A stretch of 64,000 nucleotides of DNA from Enterococcus raffinosus (GCF_018917525.1 NZ_JAHLOS010000016.1:1-64000); one strand, 5' to 3'; shown: positions 26,601 to 34,734, numbered from the stretch's first letter. Notes: generated from the letters alone by a model not told the origin. Made by a program: numbers and translations.

Positions 26601-27143
26601 TTATTCTCTTTGCTTTTCAAAACCTTTGAGTATCAGTGACACAAAAACAAAGCACAACAGGGCTCCACCAAACATCATACCAAGATATAGAATACCCGAA
26701 TGATCACTAGAATCCGCCAACAATATAAAAACAAAAATACCACCCGACATTACTGTACCAGCCAAGGAGCCTAGGGTTATGGCTCCAAAGCCTCTAAACA
26801 ACCGTATTTTAGAAAGCCTTCGAGAAAGCCCTTTAATTCTCTCACTCACAAGCTCTATCAGGCCAATCATTATGACAAAAGCACACAACAAACCACCTAT
26901 TATGATTAATGCGGAAATGGCAGCATCCTGCATAAATGCTGGTCTCCTAACTATGCAAAGAATCAGTCCTGCGTAATAGACAAGCCATCCAATGTTACCC
27001 AATATATCATAGCACCACCATTGCCTATCTGATATTTTCAGCTCATACACGCTTCTTAATCCCCCATTTCCTTTACACGTCTTATCTTTACCTAATAGCA
27101 TAACATACGAACCGAGACCGCGTTTCGACACAGTGCAAGTCAA
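26601..27143 (-). CDS. Membrane protein of four to five helices, unknown function
   Basis: Up to 180 aa. From about residue 47 there are four or five membrane helices with short loops and one basic loop (SERIKGLSRRLSKIRLFRGFG). The N-terminal 40 residues are Cys-containing and odd, and the start is uncertain: no good ribosome site precedes 27143, and a plus-strand remnant frame overlaps this part. A shorter start inside is possible (for example the Met at about residue 15). Family not recognised. Confidence 0.5.
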   Translation of the reverse strand: MTCTVSKRGLGSYVMLLGKDKTCKGNGGLRSVYELKISDRQWWCYDILGNIGWLVYYAGLILCIVRRPAFMQDAAISALIIIGGLLCAFVIMIGLIELVSERIKGLSRRLSKIRLFRGFGAITLGSLAGTVMSGGIFVFILLADSSDHSGILYLGMMFGGALLCFVFVSLILKGFEKQRE

Positions 27144-27189
27144 TGAAGCCTATTTGGACAGTAAAGAAGACAAGCGAGAAGAACAATAA
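27109..27189 (+). pseudogene. Possible remnant of a gene's 3' end
   Basis: On the plus strand, codons ending at the TAA of 27187-27189 read ...PRFDTVQVNEAYLDSKEDKREEQ. This acidic-basic tail looks like a natural protein C-terminus, but no start or upstream body exists. It overlaps the first codons of the membrane gene on the other strand. The identity of the parent gene is unknown and chance cannot be excluded. Confidence 0.25.
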
Positions 27190-27213
27190 CTCTTCGCAAA
27201 AAAATGGGTTTAA

Positions 27214-27843
27214 CTATTTCAAATAATGAAGAATCTCCAGTGGATATTCTAAAAAGATATCTGCACTTGAGAATAATGGATTTTCCTTTGCTCCCCACTT
27301 TGCTAAGGCGAATTGAGCCCCAGCCTTTTGTGAGCTATGCATATCATAGATGGAATCACCAATATAAATGGCTTCTTCTGGTGAACATTTCAATTCTTGT
27401 AGTGCATAAAGAATCGGTTCAGGGTTTGGTTTATGTTTCTTTGTATCAGAAGCTGTAACTAAAACATCAAAGTACTCATTTAAGCCGAATTGGGTAAATT
27501 CCGTTTCCATTTCTTCATTGGTTTTAGAGGTAACGACTCCTAGCTGGATTCCTTTTTCCTTTAGCTTAATCAATGATTCTTTTATTTGAGGGAATACTGT
27601 TGCATGCTGAATGTATCGCTTTACATTTTCTGCCCAGCTGGAATGCAGCATATCTACTTCAGCTTCTGAGGATGAATAACGCTTTATAGCTTTCTTTCCT
27701 GGAATACCTAGAATATACTCCAAATTCTCCTCTGGAACTTCAAGATTTTTTTCATCTTTTAATGTTTTTTGCAAGGATTTAATCATAACAAACTCGGTAT
27801 CGATTATTGTCCCGTCTACATCGAATATTACTGTTTTAATCAT
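27214..27843 (-). CDS. HAD-superfamily phosphatase, phosphoglycolate-phosphatase type
   Basis: 209 aa. HAD motif I is IFDVDGTII (nucleophile Asp8, Asp10); motif II is GVVTSKTNEE (about 110); the lysine lies in DTKKHKPNPEPIL (about 140); motif III is IYIGDSIYDMHSSQKAG (about 165). A helical C1 cap lies between motif I and II. Small sugar phosphates are likely substrates. The ATG overlaps the stop of the DeoR-family gene by ATGA, so the two are translationally coupled and the phosphatase is probably regulated with it. Confidence 0.82.
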   Translation of the reverse strand: MIKTVIFDVDGTIIDTEFVMIKSLQKTLKDEKNLEVPEENLEYILGIPGKKAIKRYSSSEAEVDMLHSSWAENVKRYIQHATVFPQIKESLIKLKEKGIQLGVVTSKTNEEMETEFTQFGLNEYFDVLVTASDTKKHKPNPEPILYALQELKCSPEEAIYIGDSIYDMHSSQKAGAQFALAKWGAKENPLFSSADIFLEYPLEILHYLK

Positions 27844-28613
27844 GCTTTCACCCACCTTGAATTGATTATTGAGACATTACTCTCTGTTATTTTTCTTTCT
27901 AAATCATCTGGCAGTCGACTTTCTACAACAAGAAAGTCTATCTCTTCAAAATTCAGGCCTTTATAGTTATGGCTTAATCCGATTTTTGTATTATCAATCA
28001 GCAGCACCACAATTTTGGATTGTTCTCTGATCTTTTTCTTAAAGTCTATATCTTCGTCGTAGGCGTAAAAAATACCTGAAGTTGTGATTCCTGCCGCACT
28101 GATAAACGCAATATCGAAGGTAAATGAATCTAATTCCAGCATTGGTTTTGTCCCAACCGTACTTCGTTTAACAGGATCGATCGTTCCGCCTAAAATCTTG
28201 GTTTTACACTTCGTATTTCTCAATAGCTGATCGCTAATATCTAGTGAATTAGTAACAGCGATAACCTGTTCAAGATGCCCAATGTGTCTAGGAATATGGC
28301 TGACGGTTGTCGAAATGTCTAAATAAATATGCGAATTTTCTTTTACTAGACTACTGGCTGTTTTCGCCAAGATATTTTTTTCAACGCTTAGATCCTCCGT
28401 GCGTTCCAGATATTCGTCCAAACGGCTAAAGGTATTGGGTAAACTTATTCCTCCGTATGTCCGATCAATTGCGTTACTTTGAGCTAATTTTACAATATCT
28501 CTTCGCGCCGTATCTCTTGAAGAATCCGTTAATGACACTATTTCCTTCAAGCTGAGAGTACCATGCTTTTTTAGTTCATCTAATATCAGTTCCAGACGTT
28601 CTTTTTGGATCAT
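27840..28613 (-). CDS. DeoR/GlpR family transcriptional regulator
   Basis: About 257 aa. The N-terminal winged HTH is visible (residues 1-55: RLELILDELKKHGTLSLKEIVSLTDSSRDTARRDIVKL). The C-terminal sugar-phosphate sensor resembles isomerases (IYLDISTTVSHIPRHI, then FISAAGITTSGIFYAYDED). These repressors bind phosphorylated sugars. AGGAGG lies six bases before the second ATG (28613), which was chosen over the first. Operon partner: the downstream HAD phosphatase. Confidence 0.85.
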   Translation of the reverse strand: MIQKERLELILDELKKHGTLSLKEIVSLTDSSRDTARRDIVKLAQSNAIDRTYGGISLPNTFSRLDEYLERTEDLSVEKNILAKTASSLVKENSHIYLDISTTVSHIPRHIGHLEQVIAVTNSLDISDQLLRNTKCKTKILGGTIDPVKRSTVGTKPMLELDSFTFDIAFISAAGITTSGIFYAYDEDIDFKKKIREQSKIVVLLIDNTKIGLSHNYKGLNFEEIDFLVVESRLPDDLERKITESNVSIINSRWVKA

Positions 28614-28740
28614 AGCCATCCTCCTATCGCATTAAGTCATTTTAAGTATATTTATAATTTAACTTAAATATGCTTAATTGTCAATTTCAACGTTTGCATA
28701 ATAATAGAAAATACTCAACAATGCATCATAGTCTCTACTA

Positions 28741-28790
28741 AAAAAACTGATCAAAAGTAGATATCTTTTTCTACTTTTGACCAGTTTTTT
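28741..28790 (-). terminator. Long terminator hairpin
   Basis: Twenty-base arms (28741-28760 and 28771-28790) pair with a single G-U on the minus strand and end in a T-run. It lies upstream of the DeoR gene and isolates it from transcripts entering from the right. Confidence 0.8.
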
Positions 28791-28873
28791 TGTTGTTGAA
28801 ATGCTGCTTTTTAAGTTAATTAGCGTGCGCTTTCTACTCTCCAAAAAACGATAATTTTCTTCTGAATGTTAAA

Positions 28874-28906
28874 AACACCTGCGATTTTGGAAACCTCGCA
28901 GGTGTT
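28874..28906 (-). terminator. Intrinsic terminator
   Basis: AACACCTGCGA pairs with TCGCAGGTGTT and on the minus strand is followed by TTTTT. It lies about ten bases past the nucleotidyltransferase-like stop codon, just before the 28741-28790 hairpin. Confidence 0.85.
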
Positions 28907-28915
28907 GTAGTTGAT

Positions 28916-29215
28916 TTATGTATCAATATTGTATCGTTTCAAGAAATCCTTCATCGTGTGAAAATTATAATTCATATTATCAGGGTTCAGGATATCACCC
29001 TTATACAACTTTATCAGTGTACTTAATTTCTTAGGATCACATGACTCTATTATTTTTTGATGTATCAGATCATTAAAAATATCTAGCTTATGATTATCAT
29101 TAATCTCTTCTAAAATAAAATCTATATCAAAAGTTGATCTAAAATCTGATAAAAGAACTCTCCCTGCAAATCCACCAATCAGGTAAACTTCTGAGTAAAT
29201 GTCCTGCTGTTTCAT
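28916..29215 (-). CDS. Nucleotidyltransferase-like protein, N-terminally cut by a stop
   Basis: 99 aa from its ATG. The N-terminal segment VYLIGGFAGRVLLSDFRSTFDIDFIL has the GG...R-x-T-x-D-I-D pattern of small nucleotidyltransferase-fold proteins (DUF6036 / minimal nucleotidyltransferase type), the two Asp being the metal ligands. Such proteins often serve in toxin-antitoxin or resistance systems. The reading frame upstream is continuous through one TAA with a 17-codon ORF at 29219-29269, so the gene looks like a full-length frame broken by a nonsense codon, or a restart. Function is therefore uncertain. Confidence 0.6.
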   Translation of the reverse strand: MKQQDIYSEVYLIGGFAGRVLLSDFRSTFDIDFILEEINDNHKLDIFNDLIHQKIIESCDPKKLSTLIKLYKGDILNPDNMNYNFHTMKDFLKRYNIDT

Positions 29216-29269
29216 TTATTCATTCAACAGTTCTAATCGTTCGGTTAAATACTCTAAATTATCATTCAT
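29216..29269 (-). pseudogene. Short in-frame ORF fused by one TAA to the next gene
   Basis: ATG at 29269 encodes MNDNLEYLTERLELLNE, then TAA (29216-29218) and directly ATG of the nucleotidyltransferase-like frame, in the same frame. The ATG overlaps the stop of the upstream gene (ATGA). The natural reading is an original N-terminus now separated by a nonsense mutation; reinitiation at TAAATG is possible. Confidence 0.5.
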
Positions 29270-29526
29270 TTCTCTAAAAGCCTCAAAGTAGAATGATACA
29301 TTTTATCATTTTTCGCTGTCACCAAAAGCCCATTAACATATTTATATAGTGGATTAGAAGAGGTATCCTTTCGCTCCATGCTAAATAATACAGAAGGGTG
29401 TCCCAGTAACAAACAAAAAACTTCTTGCTGTTCAGAATACCTTGCGTGATTCTTATCTACACGTAAATTTTTAAGTTGTTTTCTTTGCAATCGTAATTTT
29501 CGAAAAGCTATTTTTAACTTGAACAT
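29266..29526 (-). CDS. Small basic protein, unknown function, first gene of a short operon
   Basis: 86 aa, basic N-terminus (KLKIAFRKLRLQRKQLKNLR) followed by a short mixed region with YSEQQEVFCLLLGHPSVLFSM. No known motif. AAGGAGGGG precedes the ATG, and its stop overlaps the start of the following ORF by ATGA, so it is a co-translated partner of the nucleotidyltransferase-like gene. A two-gene toxin-antitoxin-like arrangement is possible but unproved. Confidence 0.5.
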   Translation of the reverse strand: MFKLKIAFRKLRLQRKQLKNLRVDKNHARYSEQQEVFCLLLGHPSVLFSMERKDTSSNPLYKYVNGLLVTAKNDKMYHSTLRLLEK

Positions 29527-29655
29527 GATCTCCCCTCCTTGCGCTATTATAACACGATTTAACTACCTAAGAAAATTACTTAAAATCGGGATAATTTGAA
29601 ACAAGTATCAACTGTCCAAGTCCATTTGTTATCGTGCTATCACTCCTGCTTCGCC

Positions 29656-29698
29656 AAAAAAAGATTCCCTATCGTTCGTAAGTCAACGACAGGAAATC
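29656..29698 (-). terminator. Terminator of the Gls24 stress operon
   Basis: On the minus strand GATTTCCTGTCGTT pairs with AACGATAGGGAATC (14 pairs, two of them G-U) over an 8-base loop, then seven T. It is about 240 bases beyond the glsB stop and ten bases past the stop of a 45-codon ORF. Bases 29847-29935 show nothing else clear. Confidence 0.8.
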
Positions 29699-29708
29699 CT
29701 TTTATCAT

Positions 29709-29846
29709 TCAAAACATTCGATTCATTTTCAACAGCACTCTTTGTTGATTTAAACTCTCATACTCCTTAGCTTGCTGCTGAAAGTGAATCTGTGCTGCTA
29801 TAAGAAAACTTCTTCGGGGGAAACACTCTTTGTTACAGGTACTCAT
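29709..29846 (-). CDS. Possible 45-aa ORF at the end of the stress operon
   Basis: An open frame of 45 codons (MSTCNKECFPRRSFLIAAQ... ending NRMF) between glsB and the terminator. The operon's terminator starts ten bases after its stop, which fits a real last gene. Against it, the AAGG sequence touches the ATG and no family is recognised. It could equally be untranslated leader or 3' region. Confidence 0.3.
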   Translation of the reverse strand: MSTCNKECFPRRSFLIAAQIHFQQQAKEYESLNQQRVLLKMNRMF

Positions 29847-29935
29847 CCTTAATTCTTTGTTCTATCACGTTTCTATGTTATTTCTTCGTTACTTGTTCCT
29901 AACGCTCTCTGAGACGTTTGTGGACCATTGTTAAT

Positions 29936-30181
29936 CTATTTTGATCTGCCTAAGAAAAATGACACGATTAACACCAAAATGACCGCTCCAATAATTGACG
30001 GTACAAGTGCCATACCAGCCAATGAAGGCCCCCATGATCCTAGTAACGCTTGACCTAATGCTGATCCGACTAAACCGGCTACGATGTTGGCGATCCAGCC
30101 CATGCTATTTCCTCTACCTGTGATCGCTCCAGCGATTGCTCCGATTACTGCTCCAATAATTAATGACCATAATAAACCCAT
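29936..30181 (-). CDS. glsB: GlsB/YeaQ/YmgE family stress membrane protein
   Basis: 81 aa, three membrane helices rich in Gly and Ala. The signature IIGAVIGAIAGAITGRGNSMGWIANIVAGLVGSALG is that of transglycosylase-associated proteins. In Enterococcus glsB sits beside gls24 and both help resist bile and envelope stress. AAGGAGG precedes the ATG; it follows gls24 by about 18 bases. Confidence 0.92.
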   Translation of the reverse strand: MGLLWSLIIGAVIGAIAGAITGRGNSMGWIANIVAGLVGSALGQALLGSWGPSLAGMALVPSIIGAVILVLIVSFFLGRSK

Positions 30182-30199
30182 GTTATTTTCCTCCTTCGA

Positions 30200-30775
30200 T
30201 TATTTTACTCGTGGTTCACGATTTTCTTCGATTTTTTCTTGTGCTTTGTTTGTGCCGCGATTGACTGCGCTTTTAGCTTTGTCTGTTTGTTTTGAAGCAA
30301 ATTGTCCTGTTGTTTTTGCGGCACTCGTTACTTTGTCCTGCACCGTTTCGCTGTCTTCTTGATACTCAGCTTCTGACTTGATATCGACTACGTTAATATT
30401 TACTTCGATCACATCAAGATGCGTCATTTTCTCTACTTCATCATGGATAACTTCCTTGATTCGATCTGCGATTTTAGGAATGTCACGACCATATTCAATG
30501 ACGACATCCATATCAACAGCGACTTGCTTTTTACCAACTTCTGTTTCGATTCCGGCAGTCACATTGTCTGTATTGACTAATTTCTCAGCAATATTAGAGA
30601 AAAAACCACCGTCAACTGTTAATAATCCATCGATTTGCTCTACGGCTGTACTGACGATTTTTTGAATTACTTTGTCGTCATAGGTCAATTCACCTTTAAC
30701 GTTTGCGGTGCTATTTGTTTTTGTTGAATCTGTATGAACGCCTGCGGCCATTCCGTTTGTGTTGTAATTTTCCAT
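30200..30775 (-). CDS. gls24: Asp23/Gls24 family envelope stress protein
   Basis: 191 aa. The Asp23 domain (about 25-140) is clear: GELTYDDKVIQKIVSTAVEQIDGLLTVDGG, then ITVEVGKKQVAVDMDVVIEYGRDIPKIADRIKEVI-like segments and VIEVNINVVDI. The C-terminus is a basic, Gln/Lys-rich tail. Gls24 of E. faecalis and E. faecium is a general stress protein bound to the membrane through AmaP-like partners. AGGAGG precedes the ATG. Confidence 0.92.
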   Translation of the reverse strand: MENYNTNGMAAGVHTDSTKTNSTANVKGELTYDDKVIQKIVSTAVEQIDGLLTVDGGFFSNIAEKLVNTDNVTAGIETEVGKKQVAVDMDVVIEYGRDIPKIADRIKEVIHDEVEKMTHLDVIEVNINVVDIKSEAEYQEDSETVQDKVTSAAKTTGQFASKQTDKAKSAVNRGTNKAQEKIEENREPRVK

Positions 30776-30810
30776 TATAAATTCCTCCTATATAGTGGTT
30801 TGTATGATGA

Positions 30811-31011
30811 TTAATTGTTCTTTCGTTGACTGAAAAAGTTGTCCATTATGCCGGTTTGCTCTAAATAGCTTCCCAGCCAAATGCCAAGAGCTGTTAATAA
30901 AACGATCAAGAGTGTCTTGAAAAAGCCCAACGTGACAAATAATATGGCAAGAACCAAGCCTAATCCGCCAAAGATCATCGGGAGCTTGTATTGAGTGATT
31001 AATTTTTCCAT
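30811..31011 (-). CDS. DUF2273 small integral membrane protein
   Basis: 66 aa with two hydrophobic helices: MIFGGLGLVLAILFVTLGFFKTLLIVLLTALGIWLGSYLE, the DUF2273 pattern always found in Asp23/Gls24 operons. The tail DNFFSQRK is charged. TAGGAGGGAG precedes ATG at 31011; the longer frame has no site. Confidence 0.85.
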   Translation of the reverse strand: MEKLITQYKLPMIFGGLGLVLAILFVTLGFFKTLLIVLLTALGIWLGSYLEQTGIMDNFFSQRKNN

Positions 31012-31066
31012 CTGTCTCCCTCCTAACTGTTGTCCTGTATTCCAAAATTGAATGAATCGGTCTTCG

Positions 31067-31639
31067 TTATTGTACGCGTGACTGGTTCGCGACGTTTTTT
31101 TCTTCTTCATCAAATGCCTTATAGGCAACATTCACTTTGATTTTTTCCTGACTGCCAAGAATTTCTTGTAGGTCATTCTGAATTTCCGTCATTAACGCAT
31201 TTGTTTTCCCAATTAACGATGATGTTCGAGTCAGCTGGCCCTTCACTTTGACCTTAATCTTGTTCTTGGTTGCCCGAACCTTCACATCAGGGGATGAAAC
31301 AAAGCCTACACCCCGTAATTTCGAACGAACAAATCCCTCAATCGCCTTCTTGTCCAGAGATAAGCGTCCTTTGTCTTCCTTCAATACAAAAGTTTGTTTC
31401 ACCCTTGGATAAAAGATTAGAACGAGAATGACAATAACTAGGACAATTGTAACGACTAAAGCAATCCAAAACAGGTATTGACGGAAATAATAATTTGTTA
31501 ATGTATTTCTTAAAAATTCTCCGCGTCCAATGCCAAATGGAAGATTCAAATAGGGTGAGCTGATGGCGATGACCATTAGCATCACGGACATCAAAATCAA
31601 TGAAAGAATGATCCCAATTGCTTTTATTCCTCGATTCAT
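31067..31639 (-). CDS. amaP: Alkaline shock response membrane anchor protein AmaP
   Basis: 190 aa. Two N-terminal membrane helices (about 8-30 and 53-77) are followed by a cytoplasmic domain (85-180) resembling Asp23 strands: LDKKAIEGFVRSKLRGVGFVSSPDVKVRATKNKIKVKVKGQL. In staphylococci AmaP holds Asp23 at the membrane, and the pairing with gls24 here supports the same job. AAGGAGGTG precedes the ATG. Confidence 0.85.
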   Translation of the reverse strand: MNRGIKAIGIILSLILMSVMLMVIAISSPYLNLPFGIGRGEFLRNTLTNYYFRQYLFWIALVVTIVLVIVILVLIFYPRVKQTFVLKEDKGRLSLDKKAIEGFVRSKLRGVGFVSSPDVKVRATKNKIKVKVKGQLTRTSSLIGKTNALMTEIQNDLQEILGSQEKIKVNVAYKAFDEEEKNVANQSRVQ

Positions 31640-31681
31640 AGTGCACCTCCTTAAAAACTGTTTAACGACTTGAAAAGTTGC

Positions 31682-31813
31682 TTAACGGTAACGATTTGTT
31701 CCTGTCTGTTTCTTCACACGTGCCAAAGCAACAGCCGGTTGTCTACGTTTAAACATTAAAGAGATTAAATTTAGAATTAGCGAAATCCCGATCGCTTCGA
31801 TTAAATGTATCAT
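31682..31813 (-). CDS. Very small membrane protein of the stress operon
   Basis: 43 aa: a membrane helix (HLIEAIGISLILNLISLMF) and a basic tail KRRQPAVALARVKKQTGTNRYR. AAGGAGG lies before ATG at 31813, and the ORF lies 14 bases after the SDR gene, so it is very likely translated. Single-helix proteins at this position are common in Gls24-type operons; its role is unknown. Confidence 0.6.
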   Translation of the reverse strand: MIHLIEAIGISLILNLISLMFKRRQPAVALARVKKQTGTNRYR

Positions 31814-31826
31814 CGCGTATCCCTCC

Positions 31827-32717
31827 TTACAGATTGATCGCTTCTCCTCCAGTAACACCGTAAATCTGAGCGGTAACGTAGCTTGCATCATTAGAAGCTA
31901 AGAAAACATACACCGGCGCCAATTCAGCTGGCTGCCCTGCTCTTCCTAGCAATGAATCCTGACCAAATTCAGGTAACTTTTCTTTAGGTTGACCTTGATC
32001 TAACTGAAGCGGTGTCCAGATTGGACCTGGCGCAACCCCATTCACACGGATACCTTTTTTCGCTAGCTGTTGTGCTAGACCAACAGTGAAGTTCGCAATA
32101 GCCGCTTTCGTTGCAGCGTAATCCATCAAGTGATCACTCGGATTGAAGGCTTGGACAGAAGTTGTTGTAATAATACTGCTGCCTGCAGGTAAATGCGGCA
32201 AAGCCTCCTGAACAAGAGCAAACATCGAGATAATATTCACCTTGAACGTGTCTTCTACTTGTTTAATTGGTAGTTCTTCAATTGATTCTTGAGAAATTTG
32301 CTGAGCAGAATTTAGCACGAGTGTGTCTAATCCATCTAATTCAGCGACTGTTTTTCTGATCATTTCACCTGGTGCTTCGTCATCTCGTAAATCATAAGGA
32401 AGCAAGACTGCTTTTCTTCCAGCCTCTTCGATGTACTTAGCGACTTCTTTCGCATCCTCTTCTTCACCAGGGAAAAATTGAATTGCGACATCTGCACCTT
32501 CTCGAGCATAAGCAATCGCTGCGGCCCGACCAATACCTGAGTCGCCTCCGGTAATCAATACTCTACGATTTTCTAATTTTCCATTCCCAACGTAGCTTTC
32601 TTCGCCGCAATCTGGTTGTGGCTTCATGTTGGTCTGCAGTGCGGGAGTATTCTGATCCTGTTTCTCAAACGAGCCCCCATAAAATAACTCTCTAGGGTCT
32701 TTCAAAATTGGTTTCAT
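31827..32717 (-). CDS. SDR-family oxidoreductase of the general stress type
   Basis: 296 aa NAD(P)-dependent oxidoreductase with a 40-residue N-terminal extension. Rossmann signature TGGDSGIGRA (56-65), LVLNSAQ (NNAG position), catalytic Ser in TTTSVQAFNPSD, and DYAATKAAIANF (YxxxK). C-terminal VTGGEAINL. The extension and phrase ENRRVLITGGDSGIGRAAAIAYAREGADVAIQF are typical of Bacillus general stress SDRs (YdaD/GSP39). First gene of the operon running through to glsB. Confidence 0.88.
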   Translation of the reverse strand: MKPILKDPRELFYGGSFEKQDQNTPALQTNMKPQPDCGEESYVGNGKLENRRVLITGGDSGIGRAAAIAYAREGADVAIQFFPGEEEDAKEVAKYIEEAGRKAVLLPYDLRDDEAPGEMIRKTVAELDGLDTLVLNSAQQISQESIEELPIKQVEDTFKVNIISMFALVQEALPHLPAGSSIITTTSVQAFNPSDHLMDYAATKAAIANFTVGLAQQLAKKGIRVNGVAPGPIWTPLQLDQGQPKEKLPEFGQDSLLGRAGQPAELAPVYVFLASNDASYVTAQIYGVTGGEAINL

Positions 32718-32954
32718 AATTTTTCTTCCTCACTTTCTAATAATATCGTAACCTGTTTTATTCTATTTTTGAAATATTTAGCTCAAAATATTCAAATTCA
32801 CATTATTTAAGCTTATTAATTGACAATATATTAGGGATAAGTTATAGAAAATTAACAGGAGTAATTATTAGAAATAACCTCAGCTTTATTTCCAATAATT
32901 TGTTATAAAAAACTAAAAATAACTCTGTATCGAATTTTCGAAAGGATGAATGAT

Positions 32955-33896
32955 GTGATTCAATATTTTGAGATCAATAATCAACACATTCAAGAGGTTT
33001 CTTCAGGTAAAGGCAACTGGCTTGTCTTAAAGGATGCAACGAAGGAAGAACAAGAAGAAATTATTAAAAATTACCGATTGCCGCAAAATATTTTTCTTGG
33101 AGCAAACCATGCCGAAGAAGTTTCGCGCTTGGAGCCCTTGGAAAATACCGCGCTGAATAATAGCTATGCTTTGGGACTGACTAATTTGTCTGCTGAAAAA
33201 GAAGATCGGATAGAAGAACGACTTGAGCCGCTGATTTTTATCCTCTCCGATTCGCTGCTCATCACCCATGTGAGCAAAGATTCAACCTTTATCGATCGTC
33301 TACTTGAAAAATATCAAGAGAAAATTCATACATTTTCCGAGCTCATTTCGTATGGTATCTACATGCTTTATACCCACTACATTGAAGAATTGATGGAGAT
33401 AAAGAAGGATATCGACGAGCTGGATGCGGCGGCAAGAAAAACGACCGAAAATGACGCTTTGTTCAAACTGGCAGACACCGAGCGAAAAATCGTTTACCTC
33501 GATCACACCCTTGCTGATCAAAAAGGTACATTAAATGGGCTGTGGGAAAAGGAATCCTTTATTCAGGATTTGAACGATTCAAAGTTGGTTTACGATATTC
33601 AGCTTCATCAAAAACATGCTGAAAAATTGATCCACATTTATCGTGATTTACTAGAGACAGTCGGTGGATTATTCACCGATATGATGGACAATAATCTGAA
33701 TCACTTAATGAAATATTTGGACTCTGCAGCCTTGATTATCTCCATCCCTGCACTTATTTCTGGGATTTGGGGTATGAACACAGGTGGGTTGCCGGGAAAA
33801 GGCTCCAGCATTGGTTTCTTTCTGGTGTTGGGTGTCGCGGTTCTTTTGGCCATTATCGTTGCAGTCCATCTAAATAGAAAAGATTTCTCGAAATAA
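32955..33896 (+). CDS. corA: CorA-family divalent cation transporter
   Basis: 313 aa. The cytoplasmic alpha-beta domain (1-235) is followed by two C-terminal membrane helices, the first ending in the signature IWGMNTGGLPG (GMN). Transports Mg2+, perhaps other divalent ions. The ATG at 32946 directly abuts AAAGG, which is too close; a GTG at 32955, 9 bases downstream, is likelier. Monogenic. Confidence 0.88.
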   Translation: MIQYFEINNQHIQEVSSGKGNWLVLKDATKEEQEEIIKNYRLPQNIFLGANHAEEVSRLEPLENTALNNSYALGLTNLSAEKEDRIEERLEPLIFILSDSLLITHVSKDSTFIDRLLEKYQEKIHTFSELISYGIYMLYTHYIEELMEIKKDIDELDAAARKTTENDALFKLADTERKIVYLDHTLADQKGTLNGLWEKESFIQDLNDSKLVYDIQLHQKHAEKLIHIYRDLLETVGGLFTDMMDNNLNHLMKYLDSAALIISIPALISGIWGMNTGGLPGKGSSIGFFLVLGVAVLLAIIVAVHLNRKDFSK

Positions 33897-34103
33897 CACT
33901 TAGTTCACCAAAAAAGAGCAATTTCGGAGGAAAAGCAGTTATTGGGCGTTTCGCTTTTCTTTTCAAATCCCATATTTTTAGACATCTACCTTTTAAACTG
34001 AAGAGTGGTGCTTGCTTTGTGGCATCGTTCGAATAGCTAAAAAAATTAATCAGCATGACTGTAATGAAATGCTTAGTAAAAAACAATATAAGTTTTAACC
34101 ATA

Positions 34104-34138
34104 AAAAGAGTGTGACAAAAGTAATTGTCACACTTTTC
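34104..34138 (-). terminator. Intrinsic terminator
   Basis: GTGTGACA and TGTCACAC with flanking A and T runs form a hairpin, with TTTTT on the minus strand. It serves the HTH gene ending at 34186. Confidence 0.8.
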
Positions 34139-34185
34139 AAATATTCGTCATTACAAAAGAAGCAGCTTCGGAAATAAGCCCAAGT

Positions 34186-34734
34186 CTAACCCTTCATCAA
34201 TAATTCATTGTAAAATGCCTGACCGATTTCCTTCAGCTCACTTTTGTTGAAGGATTTCACAATCCAAGTCGGCATCGCAACTTCTACCGTTCCGTAAATT
34301 TCGATCATCACTTGAATAAACGCTTGAACGTTCAGCTGATCAATTGCTTTTCTTAAACGTCGTGCTGGTTCGAGCAACTGGCTTTCGATTTGCTTGGTAC
34401 GATAGATTCGATAAATCGTCCGCCCCTCTTCTGCCGCTAAAGAAAATAGAGGCTGCTCCTCTGCGATTGCTTGTAGGCTCTCCTGCTTGTAACGATCATA
34501 ACGCTGCTGCCATTCTAATAATTCGCCGTACACAGTTTCAATTTTTTGTTTGCGAACCGTAGCTAAGGCGCTGTAGAAGTCGATGGGTAATTTTTCGACT
34601 CGCCGTTCGCGTTTGATCCATGTTGCTAAAGTCGATTGCGGAATACCTGCGAGCTTGCCAAATTGTTCAACAGTGATACCAAGATCCCGACGAATATACA
34701 TTTTGATTGGATGTTCGATCAGCGTTATTGCCAT
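34186..34734 (-). CDS. Protein with an N-terminal helix-turn-helix, unknown role
   Basis: 182 aa. Residues about 14-45 (RRDLGITVEQFGKLAGIPQSTLATWIKRERRVEKLP) look like a Cro/C1-type helix-turn-helix, with the second helix ending in WIKRERR. The rest is helical and charged, with a Gln- and Arg-rich middle segment. The family is not recognised; similar lengths are seen for enterococcal plasmid or phage-related regulators. An ATG at 34734 is preceded by AGGTGG. No partner gene. Confidence 0.6.
   Translation of the reverse strand: MAITLIEHPIKMYIRRDLGITVEQFGKLAGIPQSTLATWIKRERRVEKLPIDFYSALATVRKQKIETVYGELLEWQQRYDRYKQESLQAIAEEQPLFSLAAEEGRTIYRIYRTKQIESQLLEPARRLRKAIDQLNVQAFIQVMIEIYGTVEVAMPTWIVKSFNKSELKEIGQAFYNELLMKG

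Noticed and set aside
26393-26629. 78-codon plus-strand frame from a TTG
   Set aside because: No ribosome site, no recognisable pattern, and overlap with the end of a membrane gene.
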